From assembly GCA_016793095.1 (NCBI GenBank), contig JAEUJQ010000009.1:1-64000 (forward strand): a stretch of 64,000 bases of DNA, in the 5' to 3' direction. Position numbers and translations under genes: made by a program. The notes below the pieces were generated by a model. That model worked only from the letters and a program-made list of their open reading frames with translations. It did no database searches and was not told the origin of the DNA. Below are positions 28,876 to 38,101 of the stretch, in pieces. The first letter of the stretch is position 1. Every line of letters starts with the position of its first letter. The DNA is from Myxococcaceae bacterium. GTDB lineage: Bacteria; Myxococcota; Myxococcia; Myxococcales; Myxococcaceae.

Positions 28876-29616
28876 TCAGCTCCGCGCGAGCGCGTCGACG
28901 TCGGCCCAGGAGGTGAGGCAGACCACCTGACCCTTCTGCTTGCCGCGCGCGATGGCGAGGAAGGCCGGCGCGAGGCCCAGGGTGTCACGCTCGGCGGGCA
29001 GGCCGAACTGGTTCTGCCGGCCGCCGATGGGCGCGACGCCGAAGTGGATGCAGACGGTGTTGACGCGCACGTGGTCGCGGGCGGTCTCGGCGGCGAGGCC
29101 GAAGGTGAAGGCGTTCACCGCGGCGTTCTTGAGCGTGCCCATCCACATCGCGGCGTCGGGCGGGGGCGCGTGCGCGAGACCGCCGCTCACCATCGTGAAG
29201 GACGCGGGGCGCTGCTTGATGCCTGGCAGCAGCGCCTTCGCCGCGTGGAAGTTGACGAAGAGGCCGTCGTCGAGGGCCTCCTGCAGTTGGTGGGCGGTCG
29301 TCTGCGTCGCCGGCGGGCCGAACTTCACGAAGCCCTGCGCCGAGACGACGTGGTCGATGGACCGGCCCGCGAGCGCCTTGTCGATGGCCGCCGTCGCGAG
29401 CGCGGCGGTCGAGTCGTCCTTGAAGTCACCCACGGCGGTCGAGAAGGCCTCCCCGGGCCTCACCTCGAGCGTCTGCTTCAGCGCGTCGAGCTTCTCGGCG
29501 CTCCGTGACACGCCGACGACGAACGCGCCCGCGTCGAGGAACGCGCGGCAGACGCCAGAGCCGACGACGCCCGTGGCGCCGACAACGACGATGGTCTTTC
29601 CCTGGAACGACGACAT
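28876..29616 (-). CDS. Short-chain dehydrogenase-like protein lacking catalytic Tyr
   Basis: 246 residues. Rossmann nucleotide-binding motif GATGVVGSG (res 13-21) and the VSAQG strand (91-95) in place of NNAG. Ser144 of MVSGG aligns with the catalytic Ser. Lys163 (MGTLKNA) aligns with the YxxxK lysine, but the Tyr position is Met159. Without Tyr, normal SDR redox chemistry is unlikely; it may bind NAD(P) only, or use another residue. The membrane protein gene follows three bases later. Confidence 0.85.
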   Translation of the reverse strand: MSSFQGKTIVVVGATGVVGSGVCRAFLDAGAFVVGVSRSAEKLDALKQTLEVRPGEAFSTAVGDFKDDSTAALATAAIDKALAGRSIDHVVSAQGFVKFGPPATQTTAHQLQEALDDGLFVNFHAAKALLPGIKQRPASFTMVSGGLAHAPPPDAAMWMGTLKNAAVNAFTFGLAAETARDHVRVNTVCIHFGVAPIGGRQNQFGLPAERDTLGLAPAFLAIARGKQKGQVVCLTSWADVDALARS

Positions 29617-29682
29617 GGGGTGACTCCGTGTGGTGAGGGCGCCCGGATATCACGGCGCCTCGAGGCGAACGCTCGGACTTCG

Positions 29683-30417
29683 TCAGGGGCAGCGGCCGCC
29701 ACCTGCGACAGGGTAGGGCATGCAGGAGGCGCAGGTCAGACAGCGGCCTCCGAGGGTGCCGCAGGCGCTCGGCTGAGTGCCGGGCTGGCACACGTCGGCG
29801 ACGTCGCAGCACCCTGAGGTGCAGGTGGACTCGCACGTACCGCCGGCGTCGCTGGCCATGCCTCCGTCGACGGGCGTGCACAACCCCATCAGGCACGCCT
29901 CGCGGGGCTGACAGAGGACGCAGCTCTCGCCCATGCGACCGCAGGCCTGCACCGTCGTGGTGGTGATGCACTCGTTGTTGCGGCAGCAGCCGTTGCAGTT
30001 GGAGGGGCCGCAGGGCGCCTGACACCGGCCCGCGACGCAGGTCCGGTTCTGGGCGATGCAGTCCACGCAGACGCCTCCATCCACGCCACACGCGGTGGCC
30101 ATCGCTCCCGAGCGGCAGACGCCGTTCTGACAGCAGCCGCGGCAGTTGACGCAGCCTGTGCCTGCGTCGGTCCCGTTCATCGAGCCGGCATCCGCCGAGG
30201 TGCACACCCCGGAGACGCACGCGCCCTGCCCGCAGGTGCTGCACGACGCCCCGTTGGTGCCACAGGCGGTGGCTTCGGCGCCGGACACGCAGGCGCCGGT
30301 CGCGTCGCAGCAGCCGTTGCAGGCGCCCGGGGCGCAGCGGTTGGTGGGGCCGCACGCGACGAAGGAGGCGACGAGGACCGCCCCGAGGGCGAACACGACG
30401 AGGTGGAGACGGCTCAT
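29683..30417 (-). CDS. Cys-rich repeat lipoprotein
   Basis: 244 residues with signal peptide and lipobox SFVAC (Cys22). The mature part is composed of five or so repeats with a C..GxCC pattern followed by C..G..C..C (CNGCCDATGACVSG, CRGCCQNGVCRSG, CNGCCRNNECIT, CTSGCCDVADVC). Over 40 Cys in all; disulfide-stabilised, extracytoplasmic. Similar repeats are frequent in myxobacterial surface lipoproteins; ligand unknown. Confidence 0.82.
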   Translation of the reverse strand: MSRLHLVVFALGAVLVASFVACGPTNRCAPGACNGCCDATGACVSGAEATACGTNGASCSTCGQGACVSGVCTSADAGSMNGTDAGTGCVNCRGCCQNGVCRSGAMATACGVDGGVCVDCIAQNRTCVAGRCQAPCGPSNCNGCCRNNECITTTTVQACGRMGESCVLCQPREACLMGLCTPVDGGMASDAGGTCESTCTSGCCDVADVCQPGTQPSACGTLGGRCLTCASCMPYPVAGGGRCP

Positions 30418-30613
30418 GCGGGCGCGTTGAAACCCGTTCCTCCGCGGGCGTGAAGCAGAAAACGACGGGCCAGTCGGCTGAAGTCGAAAGACGTGCAGGC
30501 CGTGGCCGGGGTGGCCGCCGCACGGCGCTTCTCACCTCGACGCCTGCGAGTCGTGGCCCCACGGCGCTGCTGATGCAGGGAGGTCCGCAAGCTCGAGGGC
30601 GCGCGATGGCAAC

Positions 30614-31435
30614 TCAGCGCGAGTCGAGCACGCGCCGCAGCAGGTCTGGCCGGTCCGTCATGAGGCCGTCGACGCCGGCGTCGAGGAGCGCCCGCATCTG
30701 CGCCTCGTCGTCGATGGTCCACACGAGCACCGCGATGCCGTGCGCGCGGGCCCGCTGCATCAGCTCGGGCGTGATGAGCGGCAGCCCCTCGTACTCCGCG
30801 GGCATGTCGGCGACGTGGAAGCGCGGGTCGGGCGGCGTCTCGTCGCCCTGGAAGGCGCCCATGACGAAGGCGGTGAGCGCGTCGCGCGGGAAGAAGTGGC
30901 AGGCGTCGGGAAGCGCCTCGAGCAGCCGCTCCGCGATGGCGTCGGACTCGCTGCCGAGGCACAGGCGCGGCACGGCGTTCAGCGCGCGGAGCTCGTCGGC
31001 CAGCGCCCGCTCGATGCCGGGCACGGCGGGCTTCACCTCGAGGTTGACGCGCACCTCGGGCAGCGTCGTCAGCACCTCGCGCAGGGTGGGAATGCGTACG
31101 CCCTGGCCGCGCCGGGGGAAGGTGGCGCCGTCGGGCGAGAACCGGAAGCCGGCGTCGAGGCGCTGGAGCTCGGCCACCGTGAGGTCCGCGAGCGGGCCCG
31201 TGCCGTCGGTGCAGCGGTCGACGGTGGCGTCGTGGTGCACCACCAGCACGCCGTCGCGCGAGAGGTGCACGTCGAGCTCGAGCACGTCGGTGCGGAACTC
31301 CGTCACCGCGCGCGAGAAGGCGGCGAGGGTGTTCTCGGGCTCGAGCTTCGCGCCCCCGCGGTGGCTGACGTGGGCGGGCCGGGGGAGCATCTCGGCGTAG
31401 CGGTGCCTGAGGGTCACGCGCGGCACCATACTCAC
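30614..31435 (-). CDS. Glycerophosphodiester phosphodiesterase
   Basis: 273 residues (GTG 31435; ATG 31429 also possible). GDPD hydrolyses glycerophosphodiesters to glycerol-3-phosphate and an alcohol. TIM-barrel motifs: SHRGGAKLEPENT (His-Arg and Glu), LELDVHLSRDGVLVVHHD (Glu, Asp, His), NLEVKP (Glu, Lys) and the C-terminal VWTIDDEAQM. No signal peptide, so cytoplasmic. No close partner gene; upstream spacing is 305 bases. Confidence 0.94.
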   Translation of the reverse strand: MSMVPRVTLRHRYAEMLPRPAHVSHRGGAKLEPENTLAAFSRAVTEFRTDVLELDVHLSRDGVLVVHHDATVDRCTDGTGPLADLTVAELQRLDAGFRFSPDGATFPRRGQGVRIPTLREVLTTLPEVRVNLEVKPAVPGIERALADELRALNAVPRLCLGSESDAIAERLLEALPDACHFFPRDALTAFVMGAFQGDETPPDPRFHVADMPAEYEGLPLITPELMQRARAHGIAVLVWTIDDEAQMRALLDAGVDGLMTDRPDLLRRVLDSR

Positions 31436-31740
31436 TTCGGGACCCGCGGCCCTCGATGAGCGACCAGCCGTGGTCGAGCGCGCTCACGTTCCGGCGTGTG
31501 CCGCTCGAATCAGCCACGAGGTCGCCGGTCACGACGCGGAGTGCCGTCACCCGCGAGGCGAGTCGGTGGCCCGGCTGGCGAAGGCGCCTCCGCGGCTCTG
31601 ACGACGGCGAATCACGGGCACAGGCAGGCGATGCAGTCGAAGCCAGCGCCCGAAAGGCCGCACTCCGAGTTCCGGTAGCCGCCCGGAAGCTGATCGGGGT
31701 CGGAGGTCGTGCCGCCAGGACCCACGACGCGTCCCTCGCG
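31436..31740. other. Intergenic region with in-frame extension of the RCC1 lipoprotein
   Basis: Directly after the stop of the gene at 31741, the same minus-strand frame stays open for about 41 codons and has GC3 bias, encoding GGYRNSECGLSGAG and FDCIACLCP before the next stop near 31618. It may be a lost C-terminus or part of another small gene. No promoter or terminator seen. Confidence 0.3.
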
Positions 31741-34263
31741 TCAGCGGCTCACCTTGAGCGGCACCGCCGAGCTCATCAACGCCGGCACGCCAAGCTGGCC
31801 GGAGAGGTTCGAGCCCCAACAGCGCACCCTCCCCGACTCGAGCTGTGCGCAGAAGCCGCTCTCCCACATGAACTGCTCGAGCTTCTTCACCGGCTCCTCC
31901 ATCGGAATCGGCAGGGCGACCGGCGAGCGGCCCGGCGCTGCCCGGCCGAGCTGGCCGAGCATGTTCTCGCCCCAACACTGAACGCCGTTGAGCCCGATGA
32001 CGGCGCAGCCGCTCCGGAGCGAGCCGACGACCTGTCGGACGGGCCAGCCGAGCCCTGGAATCGTCTGCGCGGGCGGGCAGACGGCGGCCGCGCACGCGAG
32101 CGACCAGCAGCGCACCTCCAGGTTCTGCATGAGAGCGCACCCTCCGCTCCAGCTGGCGGAGACGGCCCGCGCGGGCCCCGGCAAGGGCACACCCACCAGT
32201 TGGCCCGGGCTGGAACCGGAGCTGTCCTTGCACCGCACCGCCCCGTCGGCGTCCAGGACACAGGCACCGCTGGCCTCGATGACGTCGGGCGCCTGCTCCG
32301 CTGAAGTCACCCACAGGCCACCGTCGTGCAGCACCGCCGGAAGCTCGCCGGTCGTCATCGCCACGCGGCTCTGGAACCTGGCGAGGCCCAGCGCGTCACC
32401 GCTCCACACGCGCCGGAGCTGGGGCCCCACGTCGTCGTCGTTGCGAAAGCCCCAGCAGTCCATTCCGCGACCGTCGGCGTAACAGGGCCCGGCGATGCCG
32501 CCGGCGAGGGCTCGCACGTCCGGGACGCGGCCCAGGAGGAGCGGCGTCCCGCCCGAGGCGATGGAGCCCCCATCGAAGAGGGGAAGGCGCTCGAACGACA
32601 GGGTCCACATGCCGCCCCAGGCCCACAGCTCGTCGCCGCTCATCACCAGCCCGTAGCCGTTGCCCAACGCCATCAGCCGCGCGGGCGGCAGTCGAAGGTC
32701 GACGGGATGGCTGGGAAATGGGCTCGGCTCGGCCAGCTGCCCGTGGCGATTGGTGCCCCAGCTCGTGCCCCAGCAGTAGACGTCGCCCGCCGTACTGAGG
32801 GCGCAGAGATGTCGGGCTCCACGCGAGGTGAGCTGCACGACCCCGTCGGGGACCTGGACCGTGGCGACCGCCTGCGACTGTTGCTCGACACAGCTCACCG
32901 TGCCGTCGGCTCCCGCCAGACAGAGCTGCGGTGGGTCGAACACCGGCGAGATGCCGCCCATCGCCACCACTCCGCCGGGCGGTGTGGGAGGAAGGTGGAG
33001 CGCGCCGCCGGAGAGCCCGTGGCACTCGACGGCGCCGCTCGCCAGCACTCCGCAGACCGAGCCCGGCGTGGGCGAGTCGATTCGACGAGGAGCCTCGCTG
33101 AAGCCGACCGGCGCCAGCGTGGCGCTGCCGCAACCGACCCCACCATCGCGGAAGAGGACGCACGTGCCCGCAAGGTCCTTGACGTTCCCCACCGCGTTCG
33201 TCTGCCCAGGCCCCCACGAGACGACCATGCCGCCGTCCAGCAGGGCGCGGCCCGGCACCAGCCGTTCGATGGCCTGGGGGAAGGCGGCGTTGACGCGAGC
33301 ATCGGCGCAGACCAACCGCGAGCCCGCTGCCACGCACAGCTCGCCCTCCGAGAGCTGCGTGACGTTGATGAAGCCCCCGTCCATGAAGGCGGGCATGTTG
33401 TGCTCTCGCGGGCCGGGCTCCTGGCCCCAACAGCGAACCTTGCGGCTGCGGGTGAGCGCACAGGTGCCCCAGGGCAGCGCGGCCACTGCGGTGTACTTGC
33501 AGTCCACGTCGGCGTTCGGCCTGGTGAGCCGACGGCACGCGCCGCTCACGCAACGGGCCACGGTGGCGCAGTCGTCCTCGCCGCAGGGCGTGTCGTCGTC
33601 GACGGGCTGGGTGAGGCAGCCTGCGTCGGCGTCACACCAGGCGACCTGGCAGGGGTCCGGAACGGGACACGCGCGCGGGCTGCTGACGCAGCGCCCGTCT
33701 GCGCCGCACCCGTCCACCGTGCACGCATTCCCGTCGTCGCACGTGGTGCTCTCTCCAACGCACACCCCGCCGGCGCAGCGCCCACCACTCAGACACGCGC
33801 TCGCGCACGCCTCGCCGTCGGCGGCCAGCGAGAGGATGCAGGCCTGGGCAGGCTCGTGCCAGGTGCTGAGGCGACACGGCTCGGTCGAGGTGCAGGCAGG
33901 CACGCCGACGCCGGTGAGGGAGACCTGCCGAGCTGCGGAGCCACTCGGACGAACCTCGGCGGTCGCGCTCGCGGCTCCCTCCACGGTGGGCGCGAAGGCG
34001 AGCGGCACGGCGCGGGAATCCCCTCCCTCGATGGTGAGCGTGTCGATGCTGGTCGAGAAGGGCGCGGGCGCGACGACGGAGACCTCGATGGGCGCACGCC
34101 CGGTGTTGGTCAGTTCGAGCGAACGGCGTCCGACGGCCTGGAGGGGCACGGCCCCGAAGTCGAGCGTGTCGCTCACGCGCAGCTCACCGTTCGTCGGCTG
34201 AACGGACGTGGAGCACCGGCACGCTCCGGTCAACGCGATGACACCGGCCAGGAGGAGGCGCAC
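31741..34263 (-). CDS. Lipoprotein: ASH domain, Cys-rich repeats, RCC1 repeats
   Basis: 840 residues. Signal peptide with lipobox LTGAC (Cys15). Residues ~25-120 are an ASH/choice-of-anchor beta domain (DTLDFGAVPLQAVGRRSLEL). Residues ~125-245 are slime-mould-type Cys-rich repeats (CDDGNACTVDGCGADGRC). Residues ~250-840 are RCC1-like propeller repeats (CWGENMLGQLGR, CWGSNLSGQLGVP, CALTRSRKVRCWG). The same three-part plan occurs in the lipoprotein at 5782, with a different propeller. Extracytoplasmic; ligand unknown. Confidence 0.85.
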   Translation of the reverse strand: MRLLLAGVIALTGACRCSTSVQPTNGELRVSDTLDFGAVPLQAVGRRSLELTNTGRAPIEVSVVAPAPFSTSIDTLTIEGGDSRAVPLAFAPTVEGAASATAEVRPSGSAARQVSLTGVGVPACTSTEPCRLSTWHEPAQACILSLAADGEACASACLSGGRCAGGVCVGESTTCDDGNACTVDGCGADGRCVSSPRACPVPDPCQVAWCDADAGCLTQPVDDDTPCGEDDCATVARCVSGACRRLTRPNADVDCKYTAVAALPWGTCALTRSRKVRCWGQEPGPREHNMPAFMDGGFINVTQLSEGELCVAAGSRLVCADARVNAAFPQAIERLVPGRALLDGGMVVSWGPGQTNAVGNVKDLAGTCVLFRDGGVGCGSATLAPVGFSEAPRRIDSPTPGSVCGVLASGAVECHGLSGGALHLPPTPPGGVVAMGGISPVFDPPQLCLAGADGTVSCVEQQSQAVATVQVPDGVVQLTSRGARHLCALSTAGDVYCWGTSWGTNRHGQLAEPSPFPSHPVDLRLPPARLMALGNGYGLVMSGDELWAWGGMWTLSFERLPLFDGGSIASGGTPLLLGRVPDVRALAGGIAGPCYADGRGMDCWGFRNDDDVGPQLRRVWSGDALGLARFQSRVAMTTGELPAVLHDGGLWVTSAEQAPDVIEASGACVLDADGAVRCKDSSGSSPGQLVGVPLPGPARAVSASWSGGCALMQNLEVRCWSLACAAAVCPPAQTIPGLGWPVRQVVGSLRSGCAVIGLNGVQCWGENMLGQLGRAAPGRSPVALPIPMEEPVKKLEQFMWESGFCAQLESGRVRCWGSNLSGQLGVPALMSSAVPLKVSR

Positions 34264-34335
34264 GCGTCTGCAGAACCCATGAGACGTGGTTCAGGTGCAA
34301 GGCCTCTCGCTGATGGACTTCGCGCGGCACAACAC

Positions 34336-34890
34336 TCACTTCGGGAACCGCAGCCCCTCGGCGAGCGTGCAGTCGTTGTCTTCGTACTGGTACTCGAGGA
34401 CCTTGCCGGGCACGAACGTCAGGCGCCGCTCGTCGTCGGGGCTCGTCTGGCACTCCAGCACGCTCACCTTCCGCGGCTGCTTGCTCCGCACACGCACGAA
34501 GCCGCCGTCGCACTCGTGCTCGGGGCCGAGGAAGCGCATGTCGGAGGAGTGGACGACCGCCCGCTGCTTCACGCAGCGCCAGTCGAGCTTCGTCGTGCCG
34601 GAGACCGCGGGCTCGGTGGGCGCGGCGGCCTCGAAGCGCGACACCGTCTTCTCGCCGTCCTTCTTCGGCGGATCCGAGACCCGGAGCTCCTCGGACGTCG
34701 AGGTGCGCTCGACGTCGATGACGGTCTTCGGGCCGGTGCGCGTGACGCGGTAGTTCGTGACGACGCGTGAGCCCTTCTTGTTGTTCGTGTCGAGGTGGCG
34801 CAGCTCGGTCGTGCCCTCGGGGAAGAGCGACCAATCGAGCTTCGGCTGCGGCGGCGCGGCGAGCACGACCGCGACGAGGAGGACCGTCAT
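34336..34890 (-). CDS. Secreted protein of unknown function
   Basis: 184 residues with a short signal peptide (MTVLLVAVVLAAPPQP). Mature part beta-rich, Lys/Glu/Arg-rich, three Cys (DWRCVKQR, EHECDGG, VLECQTS) plus a fourth near the end (NDCTLAEG). No family recognised. The start is the only ATG before the signal. The next gene downstream on the strand is the RCC1 lipoprotein, 72 bases away. Confidence 0.65.
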   Translation of the reverse strand: MTVLLVAVVLAAPPQPKLDWSLFPEGTTELRHLDTNNKKGSRVVTNYRVTRTGPKTVIDVERTSTSEELRVSDPPKKDGEKTVSRFEAAAPTEPAVSGTTKLDWRCVKQRAVVHSSDMRFLGPEHECDGGFVRVRSKQPRKVSVLECQTSPDDERRLTFVPGKVLEYQYEDNDCTLAEGLRFPK

Positions 34891-35064
34891 GGAGCGAGCG
34901 TACCCCGCCTGCTTCCGTGACTGACGGGCCTGCCCGCTGCAACGAGCCAGGCGACCACGAGCGCATCAGCGCCGGGCACGACCAGGTCCTTGCGCGGCGG
35001 CGGAGCAGCTCAGCCAGGAGCGTCGGCCGTGGGAGCACCCTGTCCTGCAAGGAGAGAGCGACGC

Positions 35065-35433
35065 CTACGCCTGGCGCGGAATCAGCGCCTCCATCGGGAT
35101 GTGCAGCTCGTCGAACAGCCGACGGATCATCTCGACGGTCAGCCCGCGCTTCCTGTTCATCACCTCCGAGACCCTGCTTCGAGAGCCGAGGATGGAGACG
35201 AGGTCTTTCTGCTCCATGCCGGCCTGCTCGAGTCGAAAGCGGATGGCAGCGACCGGGTCGGGCTCCTCCATGGGGAACATCCGCCTCTCGTAGTCCTCGA
35301 GCAGCAGGGCGAGGACCTCCAGCGCGTCGTGGGCCTCCGAGCCCGGCCTGGCGTCCCAGAGTTCGTCGACCGCCTTGAGGGCCTGGCGGTACTCCTTCTG
35401 ACTGTTGATGACCTTGAGCTTCGGCTTCTTCAC
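35065..35433 (-). CDS. higA: HigA-type antitoxin (Xre HTH)
   Basis: 122 residues from GTG 35433, which overlaps the toxin stop by four bases and has GAGGAG seven bases upstream. The N-terminal ~60 residues are helical and acidic; the C-terminal half is an HTH_3/Xre domain (RFRLEQAGMEQKDLVSILG, SRSRVSEVMNRKRGLT). HigA neutralises HigB and represses the operon through a palindromic operator, which is visible upstream of higB. Confidence 0.9.
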   Translation of the reverse strand: MKKPKLKVINSQKEYRQALKAVDELWDARPGSEAHDALEVLALLLEDYERRMFPMEEPDPVAAIRFRLEQAGMEQKDLVSILGSRSRVSEVMNRKRGLTVEMIRRLFDELHIPMEALIPRQA

Positions 35434-35777
35434 GTTCGACTCCTCGTCTTCTTCTGCGTCTTCTTCACGGCTGCCAGCCCGACCTTCGTCACGTCGATGG
35501 AGTCGTATTCGTCGTGTGTCCCCACCCATTTGATGAGGACGAGCTCGATGCTGTACTTCACCCACACCACGAGCCGGTACTTGTTGCCGCCGATGTTGAA
35601 GACGATGCGGCCATCGCCGACGACGTCGGCACTTCGGTAGCGCTGCTTCACCTCGGCGGGGCTCTTCCAGCTGGCTGCCTCGACCTCCTTGAACCACGCC
35701 AGGAGCGGCTGCTTCGCGTCCGCGCAGCCGGCGCGTTCCCAGAGCTTGCGGAGAAGGGCTCGCGAGATGACCTTCAC
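35430..35777 (-). CDS. higB: HigB-type toxin (mRNA interferase)
   Basis: 115 residues from GTG 35777 (KVISRALLRKLWERAG start typical of the family). HigB/RelE-type fold: RIVFNIGGNKYRLVVWV, then VLIKWVGTHDEYD, and a basic C-terminus. This is the HigB subfamily of ribosome-dependent mRNA interferases (PF09907-like). Toxin-first order matches higBA operons. Open frame beyond 35777 needs a TTG start inside the palindrome and is not preferred. Confidence 0.92.
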   Translation of the reverse strand: MKVISRALLRKLWERAGCADAKQPLLAWFKEVEAASWKSPAEVKQRYRSADVVGDGRIVFNIGGNKYRLVVWVKYSIELVLIKWVGTHDEYDSIDVTKVGLAAVKKTQKKTRSRT

Positions 35778-35792
35778 CGCTCGAGAATGCCA

Positions 35793-35811
35793 TGTTCCCA
35801 ATCTGGGAACA
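35793..35811. promoter_or_regulatory. Palindromic operator of higBA
   Basis: Perfect inverted repeat TGTTCCCA-ATC-TGGGAACA with 8-base arms, 16 bases upstream of the higB start. The position and symmetry fit a HigA autoregulatory operator. It also lies 81 bases upstream of the divergent hydrolase gene. Confidence 0.75.
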
Positions 35812-35891
35812 AGAACCGGGACCCATGGCCTCGCACTGGCCCTCTGTCCAGCTGATGGACTTCACCCGTCGCCGCGCATACGTCCTCCCGG

Positions 35892-37667
35892 GTGCGTCGT
35901 CTGTTCCGCTGGGCGCTGGTGCTGGCCGCGATCGCGGGCTTCGTCGTCCTCAGCGCCGCCATCTTCCGTGACGAGCTGTTCCGCCGGCAGGCGAAGCTGC
36001 CGCCCTTCACCAGCGAGTTCGGCGGCAGCGAAGAGGTGATGGTGCCGATGCGCGACGGCGTGAGGCTCCACACCGAGGTGTTCCGCCCTCTGGGCCTCGA
36101 GAAGGCGCCCACCATTCTGGTGCGCAACCCGTACATTCCGCTGCGCACGCTCGAGCGCTTCCAGTGCCGCGTGATGACGAGGTACGGCTACGCGTGCGTC
36201 CTTCAGTCGGTGCGCGGGCAGATGGACAGCGAGGGCGAGTGGCAGCCCATCGTCAACGAGCGCAACGACGGCGTCGACACGCTCACCTGGCTCGCGAAGC
36301 AGCCCTTCGTCGACGGGAACATCGGCATGCGCGGGCCCAGCTACCTCACGTGCACCCAGCTCACCGTGGCCGACGTCGCGCCGCCCGAGCTCAAGACGCT
36401 CATCCCCAGCGTCTTCGGCGTCGACTTCCGCCTCGCGACGTACGAGCGCGGGCTGCTCCGCCACGACCTGCTCACCGCCTGGGCCACGTTGATGCCCGAG
36501 CGCGGCATGCGCCTCACCGCCGGCAGCGACTACCTCGACGCCGCAGCCTTCCGGCCCGCGCTCGAGGCCGACGAGAAGTTCATGACGAAGAAGCTGCCGT
36601 GGTACCGCGACGTGCTGAGCGCGCCCGCGCCCGGCGACCCGTACTGGCACGACGAGCGCCAGCGGGTGTTCCGAGCGGTGCCAGAGCAGACGAAGGTGCC
36701 CATGCTGCTGGTGGGCGCCTTCTTCGACCCGTTCTTCGCCGCGCAGCTCGACGTGTGGAGCCGGCTGGCGACCCGCAAGGACAGCGTCTTCGTCATCGGC
36801 CCGTGGAACCACCTCAACATGACGAGCGGTGACGTCGCGTACGAGGTGGACACCGGCCGGCTCACGCCCTGGCCCCTCATGCTCGAGTGGTTCGACCACC
36901 AGCTCAAAGGCAAGCCGCTCACCACCTTGAAGGCAGGCACCGTGCAGACGCTCGGCCCCGGCGACCACGCCTGGCGCACGCACGAGGCCTGGCCCGACCC
37001 CGCGACGACGCCGACCGTCCTTCAGCTCGGCGACGCGCCCGCGAGCCAGTCGTGTGAAGGCGGAACGCTCGCGGCCACTCCCACGCCCTCGTCGCAGACG
37101 ACGTACCGGTTCGACCCGTCGAACCCCGTGCCCACCCGGGGCGGAGCTTCGCTGCTCTCCTTCGCCTTCTTCCGCACCGTCGGCGTCACCCCGGGGCCGG
37201 TGGACCAGGGCGACAGCTGCGCGCGGGAAGACGTGTTGACGTTCAAGGGCGCGCCCCTCGACGTCGAGACCCGGCTGTCGGGCGCGGCCCGCCTCACCTT
37301 GCGCGTGGCCTCGTCCGCGCCCGACACCGCCTTCGTCGCGCGCCTCATCGCCGAGCAGGACGGAAAGGCGCTGCTGGTGCGCGAGGCCGCCGCGACGCTC
37401 GCGTTCCCCACCGCACGGACGCAGACGGCGCAGGTCTCCCAGCCCGGCACTCCGACGACGGTGGAGCTCGACTTCTGGCCCATCGAGTGGGCGCTCCCGA
37501 AGGGCGCGAGGCTGCGGCTCGACGTCACCTCGTCCAGCTTCCCGGTGCTGCACACCCACTCCAACCGCGCGGGCCCGTGGGCGACGCAGACCGGCGCCGA
37601 CGTCGCCACGCAGACCGTCATCGTGGGCGACGGCGTCTCCACCTTGTCGCTGCCCCTCATCCCCTGA
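35892..37667 (+). CDS. CocE/NonD-family hydrolase (S15-like)
   Basis: 591 residues from GTG 35892 with an N-terminal membrane helix or signal anchor (ALVLAAIAGFVVLSAAIF). Alpha/beta-hydrolase domain ~45-330: MVPMRDGVRLHTEVFRP opening strand, catalytic Ser in MRGPSYLTCTQ, probable Asp in GAFFDPFFAAQLDVW and His in GPWNHLN. The C-terminal jelly-roll domain typical of the X-Pro dipeptidyl-peptidase/CocE group covers ~370-585. Likely a periplasmic-facing esterase, amidase or peptidase; substrate unknown. Divergent from higBA. Confidence 0.9.
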   Translation: MRRLFRWALVLAAIAGFVVLSAAIFRDELFRRQAKLPPFTSEFGGSEEVMVPMRDGVRLHTEVFRPLGLEKAPTILVRNPYIPLRTLERFQCRVMTRYGYACVLQSVRGQMDSEGEWQPIVNERNDGVDTLTWLAKQPFVDGNIGMRGPSYLTCTQLTVADVAPPELKTLIPSVFGVDFRLATYERGLLRHDLLTAWATLMPERGMRLTAGSDYLDAAAFRPALEADEKFMTKKLPWYRDVLSAPAPGDPYWHDERQRVFRAVPEQTKVPMLLVGAFFDPFFAAQLDVWSRLATRKDSVFVIGPWNHLNMTSGDVAYEVDTGRLTPWPLMLEWFDHQLKGKPLTTLKAGTVQTLGPGDHAWRTHEAWPDPATTPTVLQLGDAPASQSCEGGTLAATPTPSSQTTYRFDPSNPVPTRGGASLLSFAFFRTVGVTPGPVDQGDSCAREDVLTFKGAPLDVETRLSGAARLTLRVASSAPDTAFVARLIAEQDGKALLVREAAATLAFPTARTQTAQVSQPGTPTTVELDFWPIEWALPKGARLRLDVTSSSFPVLHTHSNRAGPWATQTGADVATQTVIVGDGVSTLSLPLIP

Positions 37668-37712
37668 CGCGCTTCGTTCGACGGGCGGCGTTGGCGAGGC
37701 GAACGTCAGCCA

Positions 37713-37994
37713 TCACGTGCTTCGAAGCAGCAGAACGCCAGCGACGCACACGAGCGCCACCGCGCCCAGCACCCAGCCACGGCGTTGCGCTTTCACCGCT
37801 GCGGGATGTCGTGGAACGTGCGCGAGGATTCGGATGCCCCTGCGGTACCAGTGCGCGTCTGGATCGCCGTCGAAGTACAGCGCCTGCTGGAACGAGACGG
37901 AGCTCACGACGGCTGACACCGCCCCCACCACCATCAACGCCTGCTGGAGCAGCTCCACGGCCTGGAGGACGGGCGGTGGAGAGCTCGCTTGCAC
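37713..37994 (-). CDS. Small two-helix membrane protein
   Basis: 93 residues from GTG 37994. GC3 is high in this frame. Two hydrophobic segments (ALMVVGAVSAVVSSVSF; GWVLGAVALVCVAGVLLL) flank a polar loop with DGDPDAHWYRRGIR. No family recognised. Convergent with the hydrolase gene (45 bases) and divergent from the LysM gene. Confidence 0.6.
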   Translation of the reverse strand: MQASSPPPVLQAVELLQQALMVVGAVSAVVSSVSFQQALYFDGDPDAHWYRRGIRILAHVPRHPAAVKAQRRGWVLGAVALVCVAGVLLLRST

Positions 37995-38101
37995 CCAGAC
38001 GGATGTGGGGTCTGACCGCGATGCCTACACCAGAATACCTGTGTCAAATCGTTTGCCGCCAGGGCGCCGCTCGTTTTCGCGCCTGGGTGCGACAACCAGC
38101 C

